The notes under the pieces are model-generated. The model did not search any database. It saw nothing but the letters and a program-made list of their open reading frames with translations, and was not told where the DNA came from. A program made the translations under genes and the position numbers. Below, one piece after another: positions 1 to 7,365 of a stretch of DNA of 32,071 bases. The stretch comes from Puniceicoccaceae bacterium (GTDB lineage Bacteria; Verrucomicrobiota; Verrucomicrobiia; Opitutales; Coraliomargaritaceae): positions 1 through 32,071 of the forward strand of contig SKFT01000020.1 in NCBI GenBank assembly GCA_007117865.1, read 5' to 3'. Within the stretch, counting starts at the first letter, position 1. Each line of letters begins with the position of its first letter.

Positions 1-15
1 GAACAGGGTGCTCAT
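1..15 (-). CDS. Start of next dcw gene, probably ftsI-type transpeptidase (partial)
   Basis: An ATG on the minus strand at 15 opens a frame (M-S-T-L-F) that runs off the window edge, three bases after the stop of the FtsL-like gene. Only five codons are visible, so the product cannot be read. In the usual dcw order mraZ-rsmH-ftsL the next gene is the division transpeptidase ftsI/pbpB, so that is the expected identity by context only. Confidence 0.4.
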
Positions 16-18
16 GAC

Positions 19-399
19 TTACAAGCCCTCTTCGACAATCGTGCCATTGTTTAGCAGTGCGAGGTCTACCGATACCTCAAAGGCATCGCGAACGGCATAG
101 ACATAAGCATCACCGCTGTAGTGCTCCTGGATGAAGACGAGCTGATCCTCGCGGGCGGGACGCAGCCGATTGGCTACCCGCGCTTGCAGGTTGCGCGGTT
201 GCGTGCTGGCCGCGATGCGCTCATCGAGAAAGCGCACCCGGCGTTCGACCTCGGCAATCTGTTGTTCGGTCGTGCGAATGCGGTCGGCGGTGCGTGAGAT
301 CTGTTGCCGCATCCAGACCATGCCGATGCCGCTGGCACCGCAGATGATGAGGACGCAGAGAACAGTTAAATAGGTGAAGGTGCGGTCGCTTGAGTTCAT
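19..399 (-). CDS. FtsL-like division protein (short bitopic coiled-coil protein)
   Basis: This 126-residue protein has a short cytoplasmic tail, one hydrophobic segment at about residues 10-31, and then a charged, heptad-like stretch at about 35-66 rich in R, E, Q and I, as expected of a coiled coil. This is the topology of FtsL/FtsB-type divisome proteins, which sit in the inner membrane and pair through the coiled coil to link early and late division proteins. FtsL sequences are poorly conserved, so the call rests on topology and on position directly after rsmH (one base between the genes). The C-terminal part, about 67-126, is longer than in minimal FtsL proteins and has no feature I recognise. 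The gene probably shares a transcript with mraZ and rsmH. Confidence 0.7.
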   Translation of the reverse strand: MNSSDRTFTYLTVLCVLIICGASGIGMVWMRQQISRTADRIRTTEQQIAEVERRVRFLDERIAASTQPRNLQARVANRLRPAREDQLVFIQEHYSGDAYVYAVRDAFEVSVDLALLNNGTIVEEGL

Positions 400-400
400 G

Positions 401-1381
401 TTAATATGGACTGAGGGTGGTAGTGGTTTTTTCGAGGATGCGCAGACGGGCGGAGCGACTGCGCGGGTTGCTGGCTATTTCGTCGGAGTCGGGAACGATT
501 CCCTTGGGGGCTTGCAGGATGGCTTGCTGGGTGCGTTGATCGGCAGTGCGCGAATCACGACCATGCTCCGGACGTCCCGCCATGCGGCGGAAAAAGCGTT
601 TGACGATGCGGTCTTCGAGAGAGTGAAAGCTGATTACGGCAAGCCGTCCGCCGTCTTTGAGGGCGGCGAATGCGGCTGGTAGTGCCCGTTCCAGCGATCC
701 CAATTCGTCATTGATAGCGATGCGGATACCTTGAAATGAGCGCGTGGCTGGATGAATAACACGACGGCCGGGACGTTGACGCGGTACACATCCTGCAATT
801 AACTCTGCCAAGCTGGCGGTGCGTGCCAGTGCCCCGGTGCCCCGGGCTTCCTGGATACGGTTGACTACCCGCCGCCAGGACGGTTCCTCTCCGTAGTCGC
901 GAATCGCGCGGATCAAATCGGCTTCATCAGCAACTTCCAGGAACTCGGCTGCGCTGCAACTGGCATCCGGATTCATCCGCATATCCCAAGGAGCGTCTTC
1001 GCGAAAGCTAAAGCCGCGATCTGCCTGATCCAATTGAAAAGACGATAAACCGAGATCGAATAGCACTCCATCAAAGATGCCCAAACCCAGTGATTCCAAT
1101 TCGCCAAAGTTGGCAGCTACAAATTGAAATCGCCGACCATATTGTTGCTCCAACTCGTGCGCTCGCCCTGCGGCCTGTGGATCCTGGTCCAGTGCAACCA
1201 CTTCGATGGTTGGATGAGAATCCAACAGCGCACGGCTGTGTCCACCCCCGCCAAAAGTAGCATCCAATAGGCGCATTCCCTCCTTGCCACCAAGCCAGGC
1301 AACAATGGTGTCGCGCAGGACTGGGACGTGGCCTCCCGTTGTGCGGGAAGCGGATGGAAAGGATTCAGCCAAGGAAAGCAT
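401..1381 (-). CDS. rsmH: 16S rRNA (cytosine1402-N4)-methyltransferase RsmH
   Basis: RsmH (MraW) uses S-adenosylmethionine to methylate N4 of C1402 in the ribosomal P site. The 326-residue product shows the family's N-terminal HVPVL (about 18-22), the SAM-binding LLDATFGGGGHS (GGGGHS at 44-49), the downstream FDLGLSSFQLD and RGFSF motifs, RSFQGIRIAIN, and the late FHSLEDRIVKRFF. Length is slightly above the usual 310 or so because of about 16 extra N-terminal residues. The ATG at 1381 is the only standard start after an in-frame stop about 40 codons upstream, and it has no clear Shine-Dalgarno. It is followed after one base by the FtsL-like gene. A 266-base gap separates it from mraZ, longer than is typical for this pair. 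Confidence 0.96.
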   Translation of the reverse strand: MLSLAESFPSASRTTGGHVPVLRDTIVAWLGGKEGMRLLDATFGGGGHSRALLDSHPTIEVVALDQDPQAAGRAHELEQQYGRRFQFVAANFGELESLGLGIFDGVLFDLGLSSFQLDQADRGFSFREDAPWDMRMNPDASCSAAEFLEVADEADLIRAIRDYGEEPSWRRVVNRIQEARGTGALARTASLAELIAGCVPRQRPGRRVIHPATRSFQGIRIAINDELGSLERALPAAFAALKDGGRLAVISFHSLEDRIVKRFFRRMAGRPEHGRDSRTADQRTQQAILQAPKGIVPDSDEIASNPRSRSARLRILEKTTTTLSPY

Positions 1382-1647
1382 GCAGGTGTTTTTGAATTTG
1401 TTGAAGTATTTTTGGAAATGAAAGGCGTGAAGCGGTTTTGGCAGGGATGGGACGACGGCGGTTCAAGGCTCGGGAAACGGGATCAGGTGATGGGAAACGT
1501 AGCTTTGGAAGACTGCTAAACTGCCAGTTGTCGGTCGAGGGACCTGCCCGGCGGAGGGCTCCTGCGCAGCGGAAATGTTCGTTACTAAATCGGTTGTAGT
1601 GGTTTTGGTTTGGCATGGTGGGTAACGGGGAGACGAATGGCTGTATG
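1382..1647. other. Intergenic gap between mraZ and rsmH
   Basis: I see no recognisable gene, promoter pair or strong hairpin here. A minus-strand frame (ATG at 1616, stop at 1365, 83 residues, rich in Pro, Arg and Ser) crosses it and overlaps the start of rsmH by 17 bases, but it has no ribosome binding site and resembles no family I know, so I do not call it a gene. An internal rsmH promoter or a leader RNA would fit the space. Confidence 0.4.
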
Positions 1648-2100
1648 TTAAAGTCCAAATCGGGCCAGTGCCTGTGAGAGGGATACGTTGTCGGAGCTGG
1701 CTTGAGCGTCATAAGCGGCGGCATTGAATATCGAAAAGGATGTGATTTTGCCCAACAGCACCGCGTCCTTTTCGATTCCGCTATGTTGTAGCAATTGGGA
1801 GTTGAGATTGATGCGTCCCTGTTTATCGACACTAAAGCTCTGTGCCTTGGCCATGGTCTGCGCCAGCGCCCGCTGGGCCTCGATGTCGGCCATGCCAATT
1901 TTGGCGATACGTTCGCGCAACTGCGCGATCATCTCCGGACCATATACGGTGATGTAACCATCGGGATTGGGCAGGGCAAGGAAGGCGTCACGCTTGCCAG
2001 TGCTTTGGATACGCCATGAGGCCGGGATTGTTAATCGTCCCTTAGCGTCCAACGAGTGTCTAAACTCGCCAACGAAAAAACCTGTATCCCAGTTATCCAT
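1648..2100 (-). CDS. mraZ: Transcriptional regulator MraZ
   Basis: MraZ is a DNA-binding protein with two SpoVT/AbrB-type repeats that assembles into a ring and controls the dcw operon it heads. Both repeats are visible: DAKGRLTIPASWR at about 18-30 and VDKQGRINLNSQLL at about 90-103. The frame is open further upstream, but I place the start at the ATG at 2100 (MDNWDTGFFVGEF). That gives 150 residues, the family's normal size, and leaves the operator repeats upstream of the coding region. A GGGGA sequence lies just ahead of the start. The gene is first in the cluster, and autoregulation is likely through the repeats at 2125-2149. Confidence 0.95.
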   Translation of the reverse strand: MDNWDTGFFVGEFRHSLDAKGRLTIPASWRIQSTGKRDAFLALPNPDGYITVYGPEMIAQLRERIAKIGMADIEAQRALAQTMAKAQSFSVDKQGRINLNSQLLQHSGIEKDAVLLGKITSFSIFNAAAYDAQASSDNVSLSQALARFGL

Positions 2101-2124
2101 TAGTCCCCAAAAAATACCACAATG

Positions 2125-2149
2125 CACCATTTCACCCCACTTTAACCCA
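2125..2149 (-). promoter_or_regulatory. MraZ operator: three direct repeats of 10-base period
   Basis: Read on the minus strand, the bases 25 to 50 upstream of the mraZ ATG contain TGGGT-N5-TGGGG-N5-TGGTG. Known MraZ operators consist of three to four TGGGN-type repeats with five-base spacers, one helical turn apart. The match in sequence, period and position is close. A weaker fourth block (TGTTG, 2155-2159) continues the phase upstream. I did not find a convincing -35/-10 pair. Confidence 0.85.
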
Positions 2150-2199
2150 CCCGTCAACATAAAACAGCACTGAAAAACCACTTTATTTACAAGGGGGTG

Positions 2200-2308
2200 G
2201 TGCTTGCGGACGCGCTGGGCCCTGCGGGTTCCCCAAACTCACGTTTGAGGATACTGCGTATGCAGCCTCGCTCGTGAGAGCGGGGACGGCGGCGTGCTTG
2301 CGGACGCG
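2200..2308. repeat. Two-hairpin REP-like repeat, copy 1 (plus part of a second unit)
   Basis: This is an 86-base unit (2200-2285) followed by the first 15 bases of another (GTGCTTGCGGACGCG at 2200-2214 and again at 2294-2308). It carries two 20-base palindromes. At 2231-2250 the minus strand reads CCTCAAACGTGAGTTTGGGG. At 2266-2285 the plus strand reads CCTCGCTCGTGAGAGCGGGG. Each folds into an 8-bp stem (one T-G pair) with a GTGA loop. The unit recurs at 5037-5121 at roughly 85-90% identity. It lies between mraZ and the end of the M16 peptidase gene. Confidence 0.85.
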
Positions 2309-2334
2309 ATCGGAGTTGCCGCTCTAAGTTTTCG

Positions 2335-4917
2335 CTACCCCTCGCGTCGAACTGTCAGTCTCACGCAATGGTCGTTTTTGAAATAGCGCTGGGCGTGCTG
2401 ACTGAGATCGTCCAATGTAAGGGCTGCCAGGCGGCGATTGAAGGTTTCGCCGTCGTCGACGGGTTCGCCGTAAAGCTTGTTCAGGGCGGCATCCATTGCG
2501 CGGCTGCCAATTGCCTGCATGCGCATGGCGCGGGCGGCGCGGATACGCTTTTTACAGCGATCTAGCTCGACTTGTTCAACACCGCCGCTGCGCACGCGCT
2601 CGACTTCGTCGTCGATTGCGACATGCACTGCCTCGGCTTGCCCGGGATGGGTGCCGCCGTAGAAAACAAAGGCACCGCTATGAAGTCCGCTCACCCGCGT
2701 GGCTCCAACGTAGTAGGCAAGTCCCTGTTCCTCGCGAACGCGCTCGAACAGCCGACTGGAAAGTCCGCTGAACAGTTCATTCAGCACCATGGCACAAACG
2801 GATTCCGATGCGGACAGAATGCCGGGATCGGGATAGCCTGCCAATACGACGGCTTGCTCGCGGTTTTTATGCAGGGTGTGTTGGCCTGGCACTATTAACA
2901 GTTGCTGCCAGTCGACTTGTTGGGCAATGGCGTCCTTAATCGCGGGTAGCTCCTCCAGTGCCGTTTCCAATTGGGCGATCAACTCGGCTTCATCAAAATC
3001 GCCACTTACGGCGAGCGTCAGATTACCTGCGTGAACCAATTCCTGGTGCAATGCTTTAATCGCCACCGGGGTAAGTTGTTGCAAATCCTCGCGGGTGCCG
3101 TCGGCACTGATGGCCAGTGGGTGGTCGCCAAAGAATTTTTCCTGAAAACGCAGGAAGGCGTAGTCGAGTAATTCGTCCTCGCTTTCCTCAATTGATGCAA
3201 TTTGCGCTTTTTGTTCGCGTTCAAAAGTGCCCGGATCAAAGCGCGGATGCAGTAGCGCGTTGGCAAATAGCGGCAGGGCTTTTGGCAGATCAAACGGAAA
3301 AGCCTCCATTTGCAGCAACAGCGCGTTGTTGCCCGAGCGCGCCCGCAGACTTGCGCCCAAGCTCTCTATGGTCTCAGCCACTTCAGCGGCAGTCTGTCCA
3401 GTACTGTCTTTGGTCAGTAAGGTTGCCAGCAATTGACTCGATCCACGCTGACCCGGTTTCTCGACAAACGGACCCGCCTGCAGGGCAGCGCAAAGGTGGA
3501 TGCGCGGCAGCGTGGGATCCTTTTGCAGCTGTAGCGATACCCCCGATTTTAAGGTGTGCTGCTTGAATGCCCTGGTATGCTCTTTTGCTGCGGGTTTGTC
3601 TGTAGGCGCGGTGGTATCCTGCTGTGGCAGCAGACGCACGGTAGTGGATTCCCTTGCCAGCAAAAACTGCCGCGCGGCATCGATCAAATCGGCTTCCGCC
3701 AGCGATTGCAGGCGTTCGAGGTAGCGTTGCGGATAGTCCAGATCGCCTACCACCAACTCGGCGGCACCGAGACGTCCCGCCTGGCCCGCCACTGTCTTGC
3801 GTGCCGCTACCTCACCGGCAACCGCATTGCGTATCGCCTTTGCCACGACGCCTTGTGGAAGCCCATCGCTTTTGACGGATTCCAGAGCTTGCAAAATCGC
3901 TGTTTCCGCAGCTGACAACTTGTCCGCATCACAGGTGAAGCTAATGATGAATAAGCCGACATTGCCAGTGTTCCAGTTGTAAACATCGATCTCGTGCACC
4001 AAGCCGAGATCATTGCGCACCCGTTTCCAGAGTGTGGCACTTTCACCCGCACCGAGCGCCCGCGCAAGGGTATCGAGTGCGGGTGCCTGTGGATGGGTTA
4101 GCCCCGGCACGCGATAAGCGATGCAGCCACGCGCAATTTGATAATCGCAACCGAGAGTGGCGGAGCGCGGACTCAGTTGCTCGGGTTCCGGATCGCCCGT
4201 TGCGGGTCCGCTGCAACCCATCGGCAGTCCGCCAAAAAGTTTTTCGACCAGCGGTCGCAGCTTCTCACCGCCAACTGCACCGACCACTACCAGAATGCAG
4301 TTGTTTGGCAGGTAGCGACGGCGGTAGTAGGCAACCAACTCCTCGCGGGTGACTTTGGCGAACAGTGGACGATGACCGATGATAGGTTCGCGGTAGGGGT
4401 GCTTGCGGAAGGCCGTTTGAAATAAGGTTCGACTGAGCGTGTCGTGTGGATCGTCCAGATACATGTCAATTTCGCGCAGGATGACTTCGCGTTCGCGCTC
4501 GCAGTCGGCGGCATCGAGGCGGGCATGAAAGACCAGATCCTGCAACACATCGAGGCTTTGTTCGGTCGCCTCAGCGGGTGCGTCGATGTGGTAAACCGTG
4601 CGGTCATAGCTGGTGTAGGCATTGATCGAACCGCCGAAGCCGTGCACCTCGCGACTGATTTCGGCGGCGCTGCGGCGGCCCGAACCCTTGAAAAGCATGT
4701 GCTCCAGGTAATGGGAGAGTCCACTGCCCAACATTTCACCTTCGTGGACACTACCGGTCTTGACCCATACCTGCACCGAAACGACATCCGCATTCCAACT
4801 TGGGCGATGGATTACCGTCAATCCATTCGCCAGGACAAAACGCTCTGCCGGGGCGTCAAATACGCGGTCGAGAAAACCTTCAGGAAGGATGGACGAGGAT
4901 TGTTGTTCTGTTGTCAT
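2335..4917 (-). CDS. M16 family zinc metallopeptidase, fused two-half form
   Basis: This 860-residue protein belongs to the pitrilysin/insulinase family. The N-terminal half has the inverted zinc motif HYLEH (H69, E72, H73) followed by GGSINAYTSYDRT and a downstream acidic helix (EREREVILREIDMYLDDP, about 139-156) that supplies the third metal ligand. The C-terminal half (from about 430) repeats the fold but has SQLLATLLTK where the zinc motif would be, so it should be the non-catalytic partner domain. Some bacteria encode the two halves as separate genes; here they are one chain. No signal peptide is evident at the N terminus, so it may be cytoplasmic. The substrate is unknown, probably peptides held in the closed chamber. 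The gene stands alone between two copies of the same palindromic repeat. Confidence 0.92.
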   Translation of the reverse strand: MTTEQQSSSILPEGFLDRVFDAPAERFVLANGLTVIHRPSWNADVVSVQVWVKTGSVHEGEMLGSGLSHYLEHMLFKGSGRRSAAEISREVHGFGGSINAYTSYDRTVYHIDAPAEATEQSLDVLQDLVFHARLDAADCEREREVILREIDMYLDDPHDTLSRTLFQTAFRKHPYREPIIGHRPLFAKVTREELVAYYRRRYLPNNCILVVVGAVGGEKLRPLVEKLFGGLPMGCSGPATGDPEPEQLSPRSATLGCDYQIARGCIAYRVPGLTHPQAPALDTLARALGAGESATLWKRVRNDLGLVHEIDVYNWNTGNVGLFIISFTCDADKLSAAETAILQALESVKSDGLPQGVVAKAIRNAVAGEVAARKTVAGQAGRLGAAELVVGDLDYPQRYLERLQSLAEADLIDAARQFLLARESTTVRLLPQQDTTAPTDKPAAKEHTRAFKQHTLKSGVSLQLQKDPTLPRIHLCAALQAGPFVEKPGQRGSSQLLATLLTKDSTGQTAAEVAETIESLGASLRARSGNNALLLQMEAFPFDLPKALPLFANALLHPRFDPGTFEREQKAQIASIEESEDELLDYAFLRFQEKFFGDHPLAISADGTREDLQQLTPVAIKALHQELVHAGNLTLAVSGDFDEAELIAQLETALEELPAIKDAIAQQVDWQQLLIVPGQHTLHKNREQAVVLAGYPDPGILSASESVCAMVLNELFSGLSSRLFERVREEQGLAYYVGATRVSGLHSGAFVFYGGTHPGQAEAVHVAIDDEVERVRSGGVEQVELDRCKKRIRAARAMRMQAIGSRAMDAALNKLYGEPVDDGETFNRRLAALTLDDLSQHAQRYFKNDHCVRLTVRREG

Positions 4918-4974
4918 GTTGCGTGGGAAAGAGTTGGGTGGGTTGTGAAAGTGAGGTTAGGTTTTGTTAGAACC

Positions 4975-5004
4975 GAAATCGAAATCGAAATCGGGATCGG
5001 GATC
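4975..5004. repeat. Hexanucleotide tandem repeat (GAAATC x3, GGGATC x2)
   Basis: Five consecutive 6-base units (GAAATC three times, then GGGATC twice) lie in the spacer upstream of the M16 gene, directly beside the two-hairpin repeat. Variation in copy number would change promoter spacing without altering any protein. Confidence 0.8.
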
Positions 5005-5011
5005 GACGTAG

Positions 5012-5121
5012 CCTCGCTCGTGAGAGCGGGGACTGTGTGCTTCCGGTCGCGCTGGGCACTGCGATCCCCAAACTCACGTTTGAGGTTACTGCGTAATGTA
5101 CCCTCGCTCGTGAGAGCGGGG
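5012..5121. repeat. Two-hairpin REP-like repeat, copy 2 (three palindromes)
   Basis: It contains palindromes at 5012-5031 (GCTC version, plus strand), 5066-5085 (AAAC version, read on the minus strand) and 5102-5121 (GCTC version, plus strand). All have GTGA loops when read in their own orientation. The 85-base unit at 5037-5121 matches 2200-2285 in the same direction, including the leading GTGCTT-CGG-CGCGCTGGGC block. It sits between the gltX stop and the M16 gene start. Confidence 0.85.
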
Positions 5122-5166
5122 TAATCTGTCAGGCAAATAGGATGTAGCATTTCCAATGCGACGCGA

Positions 5167-6534
5167 TTAGCACTTCGCCAGCCCATGTAACCGCGACAGC
5201 ACGCACTCCTTGCCGAGCGTTTCCAGCAAAGGCATCAGGTCGGGGCCGCCGCTTTGACCGCTAACGGCGAAGCGGATCAGCGGGAACCAGGCGAAGGGTT
5301 GGATGCCGGCTTCGGCAGCTGCCTTTTCCAGGCTTGCACCTATCGTTTCGGCGCTGAAGGGCTCGACGGCATGCATGACCGCAATTACCTGCTGCAAGCT
5401 TTCCTGCCAGTTGGCATCGCGATGGATTTTCTTCTCCGCCTTGGCATCCACTTCGTAGGTATCGCTGAAAAAATAGGCGACAAATTCCGCCAGCGTTTCC
5501 AGCGAACGCGCCTTCGGCTGGCACAGTGCCAACACCTTTTGCAGGTAGTCCTCATTGCTGTCCTCTGCGACGATGCCAGCTTGATTGAGGATTGGACGTG
5601 CCAGCCAACAAAAACTCTCCAGCGGCAACTCGCGCAGGTAGGCAGTGTTCAGCGAAGACAGCTTGCGTTCGTCAAAACGGGCATTGCCCTTATTAATGCC
5701 GGGAAAATCGAAGGACTCAATAATGCTATCAATAGTCATCTTCTCCTGGTCATCCTTTGGATTCCATCCCAGCAGGCAAAGGTAGTTGCGCACGGCTTCC
5801 GGAAGAAAGTGACGTTGCTCGTATTCTTCAATCAACGCACCCTTGTCGCGCTTGCTCATCTTGCCGGGTCCGCTTTCCTTGAGGATCAGCGGGATGTGGG
5901 CAAAGACGGGCAGGGGAGCGCCAAAGGCTTCAAACAACTCAACGTGCTTGCTGGTGTTGGATAAATGATCCTCGCCGCGTATCACGTGGGTGATGCCCAT
6001 TTCAATATCGTCCACGACATTGACAAAGTGGAATACCGGTTCGCCGTTCTGACGGAAGATAACGAAGTCCTGTTCTTCGGTGCGCTCGACGCGTCCACGC
6101 ACGGCATCTTCAATTACCACCGGACGGTTGCGCACTTTTTCCACCTCCTGTTTTTTGAAGTCATCGTAGGCGGTGTAGCGCTCGCCTTCCAGACGAAACC
6201 AGATGGCACCGTCTTTTTCGTAGGCGCGTCCACTATCGAGCAGGCGTTGCAGGTAGCGCTGATAAATGGCGGAGCGTTCGCTCTGGAAGTAGGGGCCGCA
6301 AACACCGCCAACCTCCGGGCCTTCATCCCAGTTTAGACCTAGCCAGCGCATGCCTTCCAGCAGCACCCTTAAGGCCTCGTCGGTATTGCGCTGACGGTCG
6401 GTATCCTCAATGCGCAGAATGAAGGTGCCGCCAGTGTGGCGCGCATACAGCCAATTGAACAAGGCGGTGCGGGCACTGCCAATATGAAAAAATCCTGTTG
6501 GACTCGGTGCAAAGCGGACGCGGACGTTGGACAT
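5167..6534 (-). CDS. gltX: Glutamate--tRNA ligase
   Basis: This class I aminoacyl-tRNA synthetase charges tRNA with glutamate. The 455-residue protein begins [14 protein letters not shown], has the HIGS signature at 17-20 and KMSKR at 225-229, with RGEDHLSNT and the glutamate-pocket region RIEDTDRQR between them. The C-terminal helical anticodon-binding part is somewhat short and ends [10 protein letters not shown]. The insertion that binds zinc in some GluRS lacks the cysteines here, as in many bacterial forms. Whether it also charges tRNA-Gln cannot be told from the motifs. There is no Shine-Dalgarno ahead of the ATG. It is separated from tsf by a 235-base spacer carrying an inverted repeat, so it is probably a separate unit. 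Confidence 0.96.
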   Translation of the reverse strand: MSNVRVRFAPSPTGFFHIGSARTALFNWLYARHTGGTFILRIEDTDRQRNTDEALRVLLEGMRWLGLNWDEGPEVGGVCGPYFQSERSAIYQRYLQRLLDSGRAYEKDGAIWFRLEGERYTAYDDFKKQEVEKVRNRPVVIEDAVRGRVERTEEQDFVIFRQNGEPVFHFVNVVDDIEMGITHVIRGEDHLSNTSKHVELFEAFGAPLPVFAHIPLILKESGPGKMSKRDKGALIEEYEQRHFLPEAVRNYLCLLGWNPKDDQEKMTIDSIIESFDFPGINKGNARFDERKLSSLNTAYLRELPLESFCWLARPILNQAGIVAEDSNEDYLQKVLALCQPKARSLETLAEFVAYFFSDTYEVDAKAEKKIHRDANWQESLQQVIAVMHAVEPFSAETIGASLEKAAAEAGIQPFAWFPLIRFAVSGQSGGPDLMPLLETLGKECVLSRLHGLAKC

Positions 6535-6616
6535 GACGAGAGTGGTTGATGGATTAGTTCGAGTTACCAGTTGTTAGTTCTAGTAGTTATGCGGTCGTCT
6601 TTCCCCTATTCGCGCT

Positions 6617-6699
6617 GAGACCGGCTGAAGCCGGAACTCCAACCTGTCGCTTTTCGCAGACCGCGGGAGCGCGTTGGAGTTCCGCGTTTACGCGGTCTC
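6617..6699. repeat. Inverted pair of REP-like elements with TGAA/TAAA tetraloops
   Basis: Two 27-base elements face each other across 29 bases. The left (6617-6643) and the reverse complement of the right (6673-6699) both read GAGACCG...CGGAACTCCAAC and differ only in the centre. Left is CCGGC-TGAA-GCCGG and right is CCGCG-TAAA-CGCGG, so each is a 5-bp hairpin with a tetraloop, and the changed stem bases stay paired. The layout is that of a BIME-type pair of REP sequences, between gltX and tsf. Confidence 0.85.
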
Positions 6700-6714
6700 C
6701 CCCTCCGATAGCAC

Positions 6715-6745
6715 TGGAACAGACTGAAGTCGGCACAAAACCCAA
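6715..6745. repeat. Degenerate third copy of the TGAA-loop element
   Basis: CAGAC-TGAA-GTCGG at 6720-6733 repeats the hairpin with one stem mismatch, followed by CACAAAACCCAAC, which resembles the GAACTCCAAC tail of the two intact copies just upstream. It is probably a decayed copy. Confidence 0.5.
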
Positions 6746-6769
6746 CGCCCGTGCGGCCGACACCAACAT

Positions 6770-7363
6770 TTAAGCGCCGACTTGAAAGCGGGCGAAGCGA
6801 CGGACAACAATGTTTTCACCCAAGCGGGAAATGGCTTCGGTGACAATGTCTTTGACGGTTTTATCCGGACTCTTGACAAAGGACTGTTCGAGCAGGCAGG
6901 ACTCGGCGAGGAACTTGTCGAGTTTGCCTTCGACGATCTTCTCGACCGCATTGGCTGGCTTGCCCTCTGCTTGCATCGCGGCAATTTTGCGCTCTTTTTC
7001 AATTAGTTCCGGATCAATTTGTTCGCGGGATACGCAAGCCGGGTTGACTGCGGCAATGTGCATCGCGATATCCTTGGCGAGTTGCTTGAAGTCGTCAGTC
7101 TTGGCAACAAAGTCGGTCTCGCAGTTGAGCTCCAGCATGACGCCGACTTTCCCACCCAAGTGGATGTAGCTTTCGACCAAGCCCTCTGCGGCTTCGCGTC
7201 CGGCTTTCTTAGCAGCGGAGGCCACGCCTTTTTTGCGCAGGATCTCAACTGCTTTGTCAAAGTCGCCGGCGGTTTCCACTAACGCTTTTTTACAATCCAT
7301 TAAGCCAGCTCCGGTTGATTCACGGAGCTCGCCTACCATTTTAGCACTAATTGTTGCACTCAT
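6770..7363 (-). CDS. tsf: Translation elongation factor Ts (short form)
   Basis: EF-Ts recycles EF-Tu by promoting GDP release. The 197-residue product has the N-terminal UBA-like domain ([20 protein letters not shown], about 9-28) and the signature [10 protein letters not shown] (83-92) that contacts EF-Tu. At about 200 residues it is the short type with a single core subdomain, rather than the roughly 280-residue E. coli form. It begins two bases after the rpsB stop, the classic rpsB-tsf operon order. Confidence 0.97.
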   Translation of the reverse strand: MSATISAKMVGELRESTGAGLMDCKKALVETAGDFDKAVEILRKKGVASAAKKAGREAAEGLVESYIHLGGKVGVMLELNCETDFVAKTDDFKQLAKDIAMHIAAVNPACVSREQIDPELIEKERKIAAMQAEGKPANAVEKIVEGKLDKFLAESCLLEQSFVKSPDKTVKDIVTEAISRLGENIVVRRFARFQVGA

Positions 7364-7365
7364 TG

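Noticed and set aside
1365-1616. 83-residue minus-strand frame between mraZ and rsmH
   Set aside because: It has no ribosome binding site, overlaps the rsmH start, has low-complexity Pro/Arg/Ser composition and belongs to a frame that merely runs open across mraZ.
4914-5186. 90-residue minus-strand frame across the gltX-M16 spacer
   Set aside because: It is a translation of the palindromic repeats and the hexanucleotide tract (PALTSE..., IPIPISISIS) and overlaps the real end of gltX.
6587-6769. 60-residue minus-strand frame between tsf and gltX
   Set aside because: It consists almost entirely of the TGAA/TAAA inverted repeat; no protein-like features.
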